Shown: positions 46,237-54,288 of the stretch, piece after piece | How the letters are laid out: every line of letters begins with the position of its first letter | Position numbering within the stretch: the first letter of the stretch is position 1 | NCBI RefSeq assembly: GCF_016862095.1 | Contig: NZ_BOMH01000018.1 | Coordinates: 62,001 to 126,000, forward strand | Length of the DNA: 64,000 nt | Direction of reading: 5' to 3' | DNA from: Actinoplanes cyaneus | Lineage (GTDB): Bacteria; Actinomycetota; Actinomycetes; Mycobacteriales; Micromonosporaceae | Position numbers and translations under genes: made by a program | The notes under the pieces: generated by a model | Told to the model about the DNA's origin: nothing | The model's input: only the letters and a program-made list of their open reading frames with translations | Databases searched by the model: none

Positions 46237-47793
46237 CTAGCTCTCGTGGATGGTGTCGCCGTGCAGCACCGTGCGGCGGCAGACCGGCCGCTGCGGAACC
46301 ACACCGTCGATGTCGGGCAGCAGCGCGGGCAGACCCTCGACGACCCCGCCGGGGGTGTCCCAGGCCGCGAAGGTGGCCGACGCGCCCGGCGCCAGCACGC
46401 CGACCCGGCTGACGCCGGCGGCCCGCCAGCCGCCGCGGCTGGCCGCCGCGAACGCCGCCCGCACCTTCATCCGGTAGACCGGATTGCGCGGGGCGGCGGC
46501 GGCCACCACCATGGCCCACGGGTCGAGCGCGGTCACCGGCGAGTCCGAGCCGAACGCCAGAGCCACCCCGGTCGCGTGCATCGCCCCGATCGGGTTGCTG
46601 GTCAGGGCCCGCTCGACGCCGAGGCGCTGGGCGTACATCCGGTCGTTGCCGCCCCACAGCGCGTCGAAGACCGGCTGCACCGAGGCGGTCACACCGAACT
46701 CGACCATCCGGGCGATCATCGCCTTGTCGATCAGCTCGACGTGCTCGATCCGATGGTTGCCCTCGCGCAGCCGGTCGACGCCGACCTGCTTCGCGGCGAT
46801 CGCGAACCCGTCCAGGACGGTGTCGATCGCGGCGTCGCCGATCGCGTGGAAGCCGCCCTGGAAGCCGATCCGGATGCAGTCGAGCAGGTGCTCACCGACC
46901 TGCTCGGCGGTCAGGAACGCCTCGCCGCAGCCGTGCTCCCCGTCGTGGTACGCCGAGCGCAGCGACGCGGTCCGCGACCCGAGCGCGCCGTCGGCGTAGA
47001 GGTCGCCGGCCGCACCGGCCGCGCCCAGCTCCCGCGCCTTCTCGGCGCCGCCCAGCTCACCCCAGTAGCCGAAGACCTGCGGCAGCCCCTGCGCCGACAG
47101 CGCGAGCACCGACTGGAAGTCGGCCTCGCTGGACGTGCCCGGGCCGCCGCACTCGTGGACCGCGGCGATGCCCAGCGACGCGGCACGGCTCAGCGCGCTC
47201 CGCTGCGCCGCGGTGCGCTGCGCGGGGGTCAGCGCGCCGAGCGCCACCGCCCGTACCGCATGGTGGGCCTGCTCCCGGACCCAGCCGGACGGGTGATAAC
47301 CCTCGACGCCCTCGGCCTGCGGCAGCAGCGCCGAGCTGACCAGCGCGGAGTGCACCGACGCCTGCGACAGGTACACCTTGCGGCCCTGCGCGGCCCGGTC
47401 CAGCTCGGCCGCGGCCGGCGGGGTCTGCTCGGCCCAGGTCGACTCGTCCCAGCCGTGCCCGTGCACCACACCGTCGGCCGGGCGTGTCCGGGCGAACGCC
47501 GCCACCGCGTCGAGCAGCTCACCCGCGGACCGCACCCCGGACAGGTCGAGGCCGTCGATGGCCAGGCCGGTGTCGGTGGCGTGCAGGTGCGCGTCGACGA
47601 ACGCCGGGGTGACCAGGGCGCCCTGCAGGTCGACGGTGCGGTCGGCGGCCGGGGCGTCGGCGGTGTCGCCCAGCCACTCGATGGTGCCGCCGCGGACCAG
47701 CATCGCGGTGGCGCGCGGCTCGGCGGCGGAGTAGAAGCGGCCGTTGGTGTAACGGATGACGGCTTCGCTGTTGCGGACCAGGGGAGAAGTCAT
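46237..47793 (-). CDS. Amidohydrolase (YtcJ-like, Amidohydro_3)
   Basis: A 518-residue metal-dependent amidohydrolase. It has the N-terminal metal motif VDAHLHATDTG (HxH), GWDESTWAEQTPP, a mid-barrel His in GFHAIGDAAIDTVL, the HRIEHVEL metal/active-site region and the C-terminal FGSDSPVTALDPW. YtcJ-like enzymes hydrolyse N-acyl or exocyclic amide bonds. In this cluster it lies four bases from kdd and 14 from kamD, where a classical lysine-fermentation operon would have kce. It may deacylate an N-acyl-lysine derivative or a pathway intermediate; this is inference. Confidence 0.88.
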   Translation of the reverse strand: MTSPLVRNSEAVIRYTNGRFYSAAEPRATAMLVRGGTIEWLGDTADAPAADRTVDLQGALVTPAFVDAHLHATDTGLAIDGLDLSGVRSAGELLDAVAAFARTRPADGVVHGHGWDESTWAEQTPPAAAELDRAAQGRKVYLSQASVHSALVSSALLPQAEGVEGYHPSGWVREQAHHAVRAVALGALTPAQRTAAQRSALSRAASLGIAAVHECGGPGTSSEADFQSVLALSAQGLPQVFGYWGELGGAEKARELGAAGAAGDLYADGALGSRTASLRSAYHDGEHGCGEAFLTAEQVGEHLLDCIRIGFQGGFHAIGDAAIDTVLDGFAIAAKQVGVDRLREGNHRIEHVELIDKAMIARMVEFGVTASVQPVFDALWGGNDRMYAQRLGVERALTSNPIGAMHATGVALAFGSDSPVTALDPWAMVVAAAAPRNPVYRMKVRAAFAAASRGGWRAAGVSRVGVLAPGASATFAAWDTPGGVVEGLPALLPDIDGVVPQRPVCRRTVLHGDTIHES

Positions 47794-47797
47794 GCGG

Positions 47798-48808
47798 TCA
47801 GTCTCCCGCGATCCGCTTCTCGAACAAGGCTCGCACCGCGGGTGTGGTGCGCAGCAGGTCGACGGCGAACGCGGCGTGCCCGGGCACGTAGCCGTTGCCG
47901 ACCAGCATGGTCACGTCCGCGGCCAGGCCCTCGGCGCCGAGCGCGGCGGCCGGGAAGCTGGTCGCCATCGAGAAGAAGATCACGGTGCCACCCGGCTTCG
48001 TGGCCAGGATCGCGCCGTGCTCACAACCGGGCACGTCGACGCAGACGACAGTGATGTCCGCCTGCGCCTTCTCCGCGACCTCGACCGGATTCCGCGCATC
48101 CGCGATCGCGATCTCGTCGGCGACCCCGGCTCCGGCGAGCGCGTCGCGCTCCGCTTCGGAGACGACGATTGCCGTGGTACGGGCGCCCGCCCGCTTCGCC
48201 GCGGCCAGGCTCAGCGATCCGCTCTTGCCCGCCCCGCCGAGCACCAGCACCGTCGGGTCCCGATACTGCCGGGCGACCCGGTCGACCAGGGCCGGCGCCC
48301 CGCACACGTCATAGACGGCCAGCGCCAGCTCAGCAGGCAGATCGCCGGGCAGCACGCCGACGATCGAACGCCCGAAGAGAATCGCCGTCCCGTCCGCCGG
48401 GACCTGCTCGGAGAGCCCGTCCCAGTCCCTGAGGTCGTCGGTGATCCGCAGCGGCGTCAGCGTCAGGCTCACCAGCGTCGCGACCCGATCACCGGGCTCG
48501 ACCCCCAGCGGCGACTCCGGCCCGACCTCCTCGACGACCCCGATCAGCATCCCACCGGAGCCGGTCACGGGATTGTGCATCTTGCCGCGCGTCGCCACGA
48601 TGTCGAGCACCTCGGCGCGGACCTTGGCGCCGTCCCCGCCATGTTTCTCCGCGAGCTGCCGGAAACTGGCAGCGTCGAGGTTGAGCCGCCGCACCCGGAT
48701 GCGCACCTCGTCCGGGCCGATCTCCGGGGACGCGTCCAGCCGCCACGCGGCCTGGGGCAGCACCCCGGGCGGTTCGATCACCCGCTGCAGACCCACTGAT
48801 CCCGCCAT
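47798..48808 (-). CDS. kdd: L-erythro-3,5-diaminohexanoate dehydrogenase
   Basis: A 336-residue NAD(P)-dependent dehydrogenase with an MDR-like fold. It oxidatively deaminates 3,5-diaminohexanoate to 5-amino-3-oxohexanoate. Features: RVIEPPGVLPQAAWRLDAS at the start, NPVTGSGGMLIGVVEEVGP, and the Rossmann motif VLVLGGAGKSGSLSLAAAKR. The family match is strengthened by kamA, kamD and kamE next to it. ATG 48808 has GAGGGG seven bases upstream. It is the first gene of the minus-strand operon, divergent from kamA. Confidence 0.9.
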   Translation of the reverse strand: MAGSVGLQRVIEPPGVLPQAAWRLDASPEIGPDEVRIRVRRLNLDAASFRQLAEKHGGDGAKVRAEVLDIVATRGKMHNPVTGSGGMLIGVVEEVGPESPLGVEPGDRVATLVSLTLTPLRITDDLRDWDGLSEQVPADGTAILFGRSIVGVLPGDLPAELALAVYDVCGAPALVDRVARQYRDPTVLVLGGAGKSGSLSLAAAKRAGARTTAIVVSEAERDALAGAGVADEIAIADARNPVEVAEKAQADITVVCVDVPGCEHGAILATKPGGTVIFFSMATSFPAAALGAEGLAADVTMLVGNGYVPGHAAFAVDLLRTTPAVRALFEKRIAGD

Positions 48809-48858
48809 CGACAGCCCCCTCACGTCAAACTCTCGCCCTAAGGCGCCGCTACACCGTA

Positions 48859-48893
48859 AATCTTCCGTAGCCTGGGTTTCTAGACCGAAGATT
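48859..48893. promoter_or_regulatory. Inverted repeat between kdd and kamA
   Basis: AATCTTC (48859-48865) and GAAGATT (48887-48893) are inverted 21 bases apart. A further AGATCTT lies nearer kamA around 48920. Placement in the divergent region suits a shared regulator of the beta-lysine cluster. Confidence 0.45.
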
Positions 48894-48944
48894 CTCCAGT
48901 ACGTTAGTGCACCTGAACAGATCTTAAGTTTCGGGAGGGCAACG

Positions 48945-50297
48945 GTGTCCGAACAGCCTTACGAGTACCAGCGGCGCGAGCTGGTCGAGCCCGACTGGAC
49001 CCGGTTCCCCGGCTGGCGCGACGTCACCGCCGCCCAGTGGCAGTCCGCCCAGTGGCAGCGGGTCAACTGTGTGAAGAACGTGAAGCAGCTGCGGGCGGTC
49101 CTCGGCGACCTGGTCGACGAGTCGTTCTACGCCGACCTGGAGGCCGACCAGGAGCGCCTGGCCACCATGTCGATGCTGCTCCCGCCGCAGATGCTCAACA
49201 CGATGGTGCCGCACGAGGTGCCGGACACGGCGTCGTTCTACGCCGATCCGGTGCGCCGCTACATGCTCCCGGTCGCCACCGACCGTCACCTCGACTGGCC
49301 GTCCCACCCGAACGCGAGCCGCGACTCCCTGCACGAACACGACATGTGGGTCGCCGAGGGCCTCACCCACCGTTACCCGACGAAGGTGCTCGCCGAGCTG
49401 CTGTCCACCTGCCCGCAGTACTGCGGGCACTGCACCCGGATGGACCTGGTCGGCAACAGCACCCCCACGGTCCCGAAACTCAAACTGCTCCAGAAGCCCG
49501 TCGACCGGTACGCGGCCCACCTCGACTACCTGAAGACCCATCCGGGCGTACGGGACGTGGTCGTCTCCGGCGGCGACGTCGCCAACGTGCCGTGGAAACA
49601 GCTCGAGGCGTACCTGATGGGCCTGCTCTCGGTCCCCACCGTCCGGGACATCCGCCTGGCCACGAAAGCACTGATGGGCCTGCCCCAGCACTGGCTGCAG
49701 GACGACGTGGTCGAAGGCATGCACCGGGTGGCGGTCACCGCGCAGCGCCGTGGCGTCAACCTCGCCGTGCACACCCACGTCAACCACGTGAACTCGCTGA
49801 CCCCGGCGGTCGCCAAGGCCGCGCAGACCCTGCTCGAGATCGGCGTACGCGACGTGCGCAACCAGGGTGTCCTCATGCGCGGCGTCAACGCCACCTCGGA
49901 AGACCTGCTCGACCTGTGCTTCGGGCTGCAGGGCGAGGCCGGGATCCTGCCGTACTACTTCTACATGTGCGACATGATCCCCAACGCGGAGCACTGGCGG
50001 GTGCCGGTGTGGCACGCCCAGCAACTGCAGCACGACCTGATGGGCTACCTGCCGGGCTACGCGACGCCGCGGATCGTGTGCGACGTCCCGTTCGTCGGCA
50101 AGCGCTGGGTGCACATGGTCGCCGAGTACGACCGGGAACACGGCATCTCGTACTGGACGAAGAACTACCGCACGTCGATCGAGAAGGACGACAGCGAGGC
50201 GTTGTCGAAGCTCTACGCCTACTACGACCCGATCGACACGCTGCCGGACGCCGGCCAGCAGTGGTGGCGCAAACAGCAGGACCTGGTCAGCGCATGA
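48945..50297 (+). CDS. kamA: Lysine 2,3-aminomutase (radical SAM)
   Basis: A 450-residue radical SAM, PLP-dependent enzyme converting L-lysine to beta-lysine, the first step of the pathway encoded by its neighbours. The cluster-binding motif CPQYCGHC (CX3CX2C) is intact, followed by TRMDLVGNST. The GG(D) motif reads VVVSGGDVANVPW, and the PLP region includes NQGVLMRGVN. GTG 48945 has GGGAGGG upstream. It is transcribed divergently from kdd and ends at a strong terminator. Confidence 0.93.
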   Translation: MSEQPYEYQRRELVEPDWTRFPGWRDVTAAQWQSAQWQRVNCVKNVKQLRAVLGDLVDESFYADLEADQERLATMSMLLPPQMLNTMVPHEVPDTASFYADPVRRYMLPVATDRHLDWPSHPNASRDSLHEHDMWVAEGLTHRYPTKVLAELLSTCPQYCGHCTRMDLVGNSTPTVPKLKLLQKPVDRYAAHLDYLKTHPGVRDVVVSGGDVANVPWKQLEAYLMGLLSVPTVRDIRLATKALMGLPQHWLQDDVVEGMHRVAVTAQRRGVNLAVHTHVNHVNSLTPAVAKAAQTLLEIGVRDVRNQGVLMRGVNATSEDLLDLCFGLQGEAGILPYYFYMCDMIPNAEHWRVPVWHAQQLQHDLMGYLPGYATPRIVCDVPFVGKRWVHMVAEYDREHGISYWTKNYRTSIEKDDSEALSKLYAYYDPIDTLPDAGQQWWRKQQDLVSA

Positions 50298-50298
50298 G

Positions 50299-50325
50299 AA
50301 AGGGCCCCCGAACCGGGGGCCCTTT
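50299..50325. terminator. Bidirectional terminator after kamA
   Basis: A perfect 11-bp stem AAAGGGCCCCC/GGGGGCCCTTT with a 5-base loop, directly after the kamA stop and before the convergent csbD-like gene. It ends in TTTT on the plus strand. Confidence 0.92.
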
Positions 50326-50334
50326 TCACATCGA

Positions 50335-50526
50335 TCAGCTGAAGGCGTCGCGGACGTCGCGGCCCGCGTCCTTCACGTGCTCACCGGCCTGCTTGGTGTG
50401 CGCGGCGGCCTCCTGGGCCTCGCCCTCGGCGTACAGCCGCGGGTTGTCGGTCGCCTCGCCGATGCCCTGCTTGGCCTTGCCGGTCAGTTCCTCGGCCTTG
50501 TTCTTGGCCTTGTCGGTGAAGCTCAT
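50335..50526 (-). CDS. CsbD family stress-response protein
   Basis: A 63-residue, very polar protein of the CsbD/YjbJ family: DKAKNKAEELTGKAKQGIGE near the N-terminus, then NPRLYAEGEAQEAAAHTKQ and an Asp/Arg-rich tail. Members are induced by general stress and are probably largely disordered; the molecular role is unknown. GGAGGG precedes ATG 50526. It shares a terminator with kamA. Confidence 0.88.
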   Translation of the reverse strand: MSFTDKAKNKAEELTGKAKQGIGEATDNPRLYAEGEAQEAAAHTKQAGEHVKDAGRDVRDAFS

Positions 50527-50672
50527 AAGTCAACCCTCCGTGCATCGTGTCCGTAGTGGGGTGCCTCGATCACAGAGGTGCCCGATCGGCGCGAATCCGA
50601 AACAGCGCCGCCGGCCTCCCCGCCCCGGCACGCTCCCACCCGAGGTCGGGGCTCCGGAATAGGATCGCGGTC

Positions 50673-51407
50673 GTGGATGCCTTCGCCGAGCGGGCGTCGT
50701 CCTTCGGGACGGCCGCTGATGCCTATGAGCGCGGTCGTCCGCCGTACCCGGAAAGCGCCGTTGACTTCCTGCTCCCGACCGGCTCGCCGCAGGTGCTCGA
50801 TCTCGGCGCCGGGACCGGCAAACTGACCCGGCAGATCCGGGCGCGCGGGCTCGATGTCGTCGCCGTCGACCCGTCCGAAGGGATGCTCGGCGAGCTGCGC
50901 CGGGCGGTGCCCGGGGTCGGCACGCACGTCGGCACCGCGGAAAACATCCCGCTGCCCGACGCGTCCGTCGACGTGGTCCTCGTCGCGCAGGCCTGGCACT
51001 GGGTCGACCCGGCCCGGGCCGTGCCGGAGATCGCCCGGGTGCTGACCCCCGGCGGCCGGCTCGGCCTGATCTGGAACCTGCGCGACGAACGCGCCGACTG
51101 GGTCCGGCGACTGGGAACGATCATCGGCCGCGAGGAGCGCCGCGAGACGACGATCGGGCCGCCGTTCGGGCCGATCGAGACGGCGACGTTCGGATGGACC
51201 CACGACGTGCGGCCGGCCGGACTGCTCGACCTCGTCGCCTCGCGCAGCGGGGTGATCCTGCTGCCCAAGGACGAGCGGGCGGCCCTGCTGGCCCAGGTCC
51301 GCCAGCTGATCTCGACCCACCCGGCGCTGCTCGGCCACGACTCCTACGCCCTGCCGTACCTGACACAGTGCGCCTACGCGGACCTGCCCCAGCGCTTCCG
51401 TTCGTAA
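50673..51407 (+). CDS. Class I SAM-dependent methyltransferase
   Basis: A 244-residue Methyltransf_11-type enzyme. Motif I is VLDLGAGTGKLTRQIRARG, the acidic strand follows at VVAVDPSEGML, and the AENIPLPDASVDVVLVAQAWHWVD block is typical of small-molecule methyltransferases. The acceptor is unknown. The GTG at 50673 matches the usual family N-terminus (VDAFAERASSFGTAADAYE); the longer frame upstream lacks support. Confidence 0.85.
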   Translation: MDAFAERASSFGTAADAYERGRPPYPESAVDFLLPTGSPQVLDLGAGTGKLTRQIRARGLDVVAVDPSEGMLGELRRAVPGVGTHVGTAENIPLPDASVDVVLVAQAWHWVDPARAVPEIARVLTPGGRLGLIWNLRDERADWVRRLGTIIGREERRETTIGPPFGPIETATFGWTHDVRPAGLLDLVASRSGVILLPKDERAALLAQVRQLISTHPALLGHDSYALPYLTQCAYADLPQRFRS

Positions 51408-51447
51408 GCCCGTCGAGGACGCCGGGCGCCGGCATCCCTCGCCGATG

Positions 51448-51732
51448 TCACGGTGCTTCGACACTCGAGACGCGATATCTGCTGACATCGGCTGACAGCA
51501 GCGGGGGCAGATCGAGGCCGGGGCCGCCGGCGGCGCGGAAGGCGAGCAGGTCGTCGTCGGACTCCCAGCGCTCATAGACCAGGATCCGGCCCGGCACGAT
51601 CGGGTCGGCCGACTGGGTGAAGTCGTGGCAGCCTCGTGCCTCCCGGGCGGCCCGGGCCACGCCGGCGACCCCGGCAAGGTAGGGATCGCGATCGTCCGGG
51701 GACACCCGGAGCTCGCCAGCGATGATGATCAT
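51448..51732 (-). CDS. Antibiotic biosynthesis monooxygenase (ABM) domain protein
   Basis: A 94-residue dimeric ferredoxin-like-fold protein: IIIAGELRVSPDDRDPYLAGV at the N-terminus, CHDFTQSADPIVPGRILVYERW in the middle, then ESDDDLLAFRAAGG. Members are cofactor-free quinol monooxygenases or haem-degrading enzymes; most small ones are of unknown substrate. Its ATG lies 28 bases from the divergent arylamine N-acetyltransferase start. Confidence 0.82.
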   Translation of the reverse strand: MIIIAGELRVSPDDRDPYLAGVAGVARAAREARGCHDFTQSADPIVPGRILVYERWESDDDLLAFRAAGGPGLDLPPLLSADVSRYRVSSVEAP

Positions 51733-51760
51733 GTGGCTTCCGATCGATAGGGTTCGCGGT

Positions 51761-52618
51761 ATGGACGTCGACGGATACCTGCGCCGCCTCGGGCTGGCAT
51801 CACTGGCCGGTCAGGCACCCAGCGTCGCCGGGTTGCACGCGCTGCACACGGCCCACGCCGAGCGGGTGCCCTACGAGTGCCTGGAGATCTGGCTCGGGCG
51901 GCCGACCACCATCGAACCACGCGATTCCGTACGCCGGATCGTGGCCGGCCGGGGCGGCTACTGCTACCACCTCAACGGGGCGTTCTCCGCGCTGCTGCGG
52001 GCCCTCGGCTATCAGGTCACCCGGCACGTCGGCGGGGTGCAGGGCAACGCCTCGCAGCCGGCCGAGGTCAACGCCAACCACCTCGTGCTCACCGTCTCCG
52101 GGCTGCCCTCGGACGACGCCCCCGGCGGGACCTGGCTGGTGGACCTCGGGATGGGTGACGGGTTGCACGCGCCGCTGCCGCTGGTGGCCGGCGAGTACCG
52201 GCAGGGCCCGTTCCGGTATGCGCTGCGGCCGTCGGAGGTGGAGCCCGGCGGGTGGCGCTTCGACCACGACCCGGCCGGCTCCTTCCTGGGCATGGACTTC
52301 CGCGGCACGGCCACGGAGATGACCGCCTTCCAGGCCCAGCATCAGCACCTGTCGACGTCACCGGAGTCCGGATTCGTGCGGGTCGCGACGGCCGTCCGGC
52401 GGGACGCCACCGGCGTGGACCTCGTCCGGACACTGGTCCTGACCCGGATCGGCGCCGACCCGCGACGGGTCGAGCTCACCACCCGCAACGACTACTTCAC
52501 CGCGATGGCGGACGTCTTCGGCCTGACGTTCACGGACGTCACCGCGGCCGAGCGCGACGCCCTCTGGTCTCGTCTCGCCGCAGCCCACGAGCAGTGGCTG
52601 GCCGGGCAGCCCGCCTGA
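51761..52618 (+). CDS. nat: Arylamine N-acetyltransferase
   Basis: A 285-residue NAT enzyme acetylating arylamines or related amines from acetyl-CoA in the cytoplasm. The catalytic triad is visible: Cys68 in RGGYCYHLN, His107 in NANHLVL and Asp128 in WLVDLGMGD. The RVPYECLEIWLG segment before it is also conserved. In actinomycetes, NAT homologues may close ansamycin rings (RifF type), but no such cluster is nearby. ATG 51761 follows a weak AGGG. Its 3' end belongs to a tandem duplication. Confidence 0.93.
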   Translation: MDVDGYLRRLGLASLAGQAPSVAGLHALHTAHAERVPYECLEIWLGRPTTIEPRDSVRRIVAGRGGYCYHLNGAFSALLRALGYQVTRHVGGVQGNASQPAEVNANHLVLTVSGLPSDDAPGGTWLVDLGMGDGLHAPLPLVAGEYRQGPFRYALRPSEVEPGGWRFDHDPAGSFLGMDFRGTATEMTAFQAQHQHLSTSPESGFVRVATAVRRDATGVDLVRTLVLTRIGADPRRVELTTRNDYFTAMADVFGLTFTDVTAAERDALWSRLAAAHEQWLAGQPA

Positions 52619-52775
52619 GCCGCCGCCGTGGCCGCTCGCGCCTCATGCCACAACCCAGGAACAGTGGCCGACCCGACAGCCGCCGCCATGGCCGTTCCCG
52701 GCCCACGCCACAACCCACGAACAGTGGCCGACCTGACAGCCCGCCCGAGCCGACGCCGAGGCCGTTCGCCTCATG
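52607..52775 (+). repeat. 60-bp tandem repeat beginning at the nat stop codon
   Basis: 52621-52680 and 52681-52740 are near-identical 60-base units. A third partial copy (to about 52775) realigns with the nat 3' end: CAGCCCGCCTGAGCC at the gene end recurs as CAGCCCGCCCGAGCC at 52737. The stop codon is thus inside the repeated unit. Confidence 0.82.
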
Positions 52776-52884
52776 ACATCTGGCTTGCCGGCCTTGCGGG
52801 CGATGTGGTCGGATTGGCGGAGCATCGCGTGTCGGCGGCGGACTGCGCCGGGCATGGAGGTGCGGAACCGAAGGGACCGCCCAC

Positions 52885-53580
52885 GTGGCCTCCCCTGCCG
52901 GCGACCGGGTCGCCGCGCTCAGCAAGCAACTCGCCGAAACCCACCACGAACTGCGCCGCCGCCTCGCCGGCCTGCGCGCCCGAACCACCTCCCCGCCCGC
53001 CGCCGCGCCCATCCCGCAGGCCTCATCGGCCCGCGCCGCCGACCCGCAGGGCGCATCGGGCCGCCCAGCGGACCCGCAAGCACCATCGGCCCGCGTCGCC
53101 GACCCGCAGGCTCCACCGGCCCGCATGGTCGACCCACAGGCGCCACCGGCTCGGTCGACCGACCCGAACGCACCGGCCGCTCCTGGGACCGGCCCGCACG
53201 TGCCGACGGCGCCACCCGACCCGGCCGACGACCTGCGCGCGCACTGCCTTGCCTTTTGCGGCGCGCTGACCACCCACCACCAGGGCGAGGACACCGGCCT
53301 GTTCGCCGCGCTGCTGCGCGAACGCCCGGACCTCGAGCCGACGATCGACAAGCTGGTCGAGGACCACGGCCTGATCACCGGAATCCTCCACCGCATCGCC
53401 GAGCTCAGCACCGCCGACCCGGCCAAGGTCGGCCCGGAGCTGGACGGCTTGGCCGCGATCATGGAGTCGCACTTCCGCTACGAGGAGCGGGCCCTCGCCG
53501 AAGCCCTCGACGCCGGCGTTCCCGACGACGGCTGGTCCACCCCCGTTCTCCGGTTGATATCTCCACGGAACCACCGATAG
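52885..53580 (+). CDS. Hemerythrin (HHE)-like protein with internal repeat insertion
   Basis: A 231-residue protein. The four-helix metal-binding pattern is recognisable: helix 1 with ETHHELRRRL, helix 2 CGALTTHHQGEDTGLF (HxxxE), helix 3 KLVEDHGLITGILH and helix 4 ESHFRYEERAL (HxxxE). Between helices 1 and 2, residues ~35-112 are an insertion of about six degenerate ADPQAPxAR repeats, rich in Pro/Ala. Hemerythrin-like proteins bind a di-iron centre and sense O2, NO or iron. GTG 52885 has AAGGGA upstream. The insertion is unusual for the fold. Confidence 0.78.
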   Translation: MASPAGDRVAALSKQLAETHHELRRRLAGLRARTTSPPAAAPIPQASSARAADPQGASGRPADPQAPSARVADPQAPPARMVDPQAPPARSTDPNAPAAPGTGPHVPTAPPDPADDLRAHCLAFCGALTTHHQGEDTGLFAALLRERPDLEPTIDKLVEDHGLITGILHRIAELSTADPAKVGPELDGLAAIMESHFRYEERALAEALDAGVPDDGWSTPVLRLISPRNHR

Positions 53581-53705
53581 CGCACCCGGCAGCGGCGGCC
53601 CGACGCCAACGTGTCGCCGCTGCCCGACCCGGCCGCCATCCACGCACGGCGAACAGAGCCCCACCCCGCTGCGCCGCGCCGAGCAACAGGATCACGGACC
53701 GCGCA

Positions 53706-54158
53706 CTATCCGGGCGTGGACGCCAAGTTGCCGACCGCGTCCGCGTAGTAGGTGTCCGCCAGGTGCTCGACGATCTCGCGAATCGTCCACGCTCCCAGCG
53801 TGGCCTGATCCCATTGCTGCTCGGTCAGCGACTCCAGGCGCACGGTCCAGATCTGCGCCAGCCTGGTCAACCGGCTCGTCGCCTCCGCCAGGTCCTCCTT
53901 CGTGAACGGTGCCAGGTCGCCCGGCGTGGTGATCGCCGACGCGTGCCAGTGGTCCGGGATTGTCGGCACCCCGGCCAGCCGTGCCTCCACCTCGGCCAGG
54001 TGGTCGATCAGGTGGTCCGTGATCCGCCGGATCGCCTTGTGCGGCGTATACACCCGGTCGTCGGCCGGGATCGGCGTCCCGTCCCACCCGGTCCAGCTCT
54101 GCGCGAGGCGCAGGGCATGAGAAACAGACTCCTCGATCATGCGGCTCGGTTCTGGCAT
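53706..54158 (-). CDS. DinB-like four-helix protein
   Basis: A 150-residue DinB/YfiT-like metal-binding bundle. Expected histidines lie in ITDHLIDHLAEVE and WTIREIVEHLADTYY; the pattern AWTIREIVEHL is typical. Members of this superfamily include thiol-dependent transferases that use mycothiol or bacillithiol, which is plausible in an actinomycete but unproven here. ATG 54158 has AGGGA six bases upstream. Confidence 0.78.
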   Translation of the reverse strand: MPEPSRMIEESVSHALRLAQSWTGWDGTPIPADDRVYTPHKAIRRITDHLIDHLAEVEARLAGVPTIPDHWHASAITTPGDLAPFTKEDLAEATSRLTRLAQIWTVRLESLTEQQWDQATLGAWTIREIVEHLADTYYADAVGNLASTPG

Positions 54159-54288
54159 CGATCATCCCTTCCGCGTACGGCATCAGCCCCGTCACGCTAG
54201 AGCCGCAACTGTTCGCCACCCGCCGAACCATCGCGCCCCCTGCTCACACAGAGCGTGCGGTCTGCGCAGTGCTCGGCTCGGACGGCTT

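Noticed and set aside
52607..52775. CRISPR-like array
   Set aside because: The repeats are contiguous without unique spacers, diverge along their whole length and include a gene stop codon. There are no cas genes in the window.
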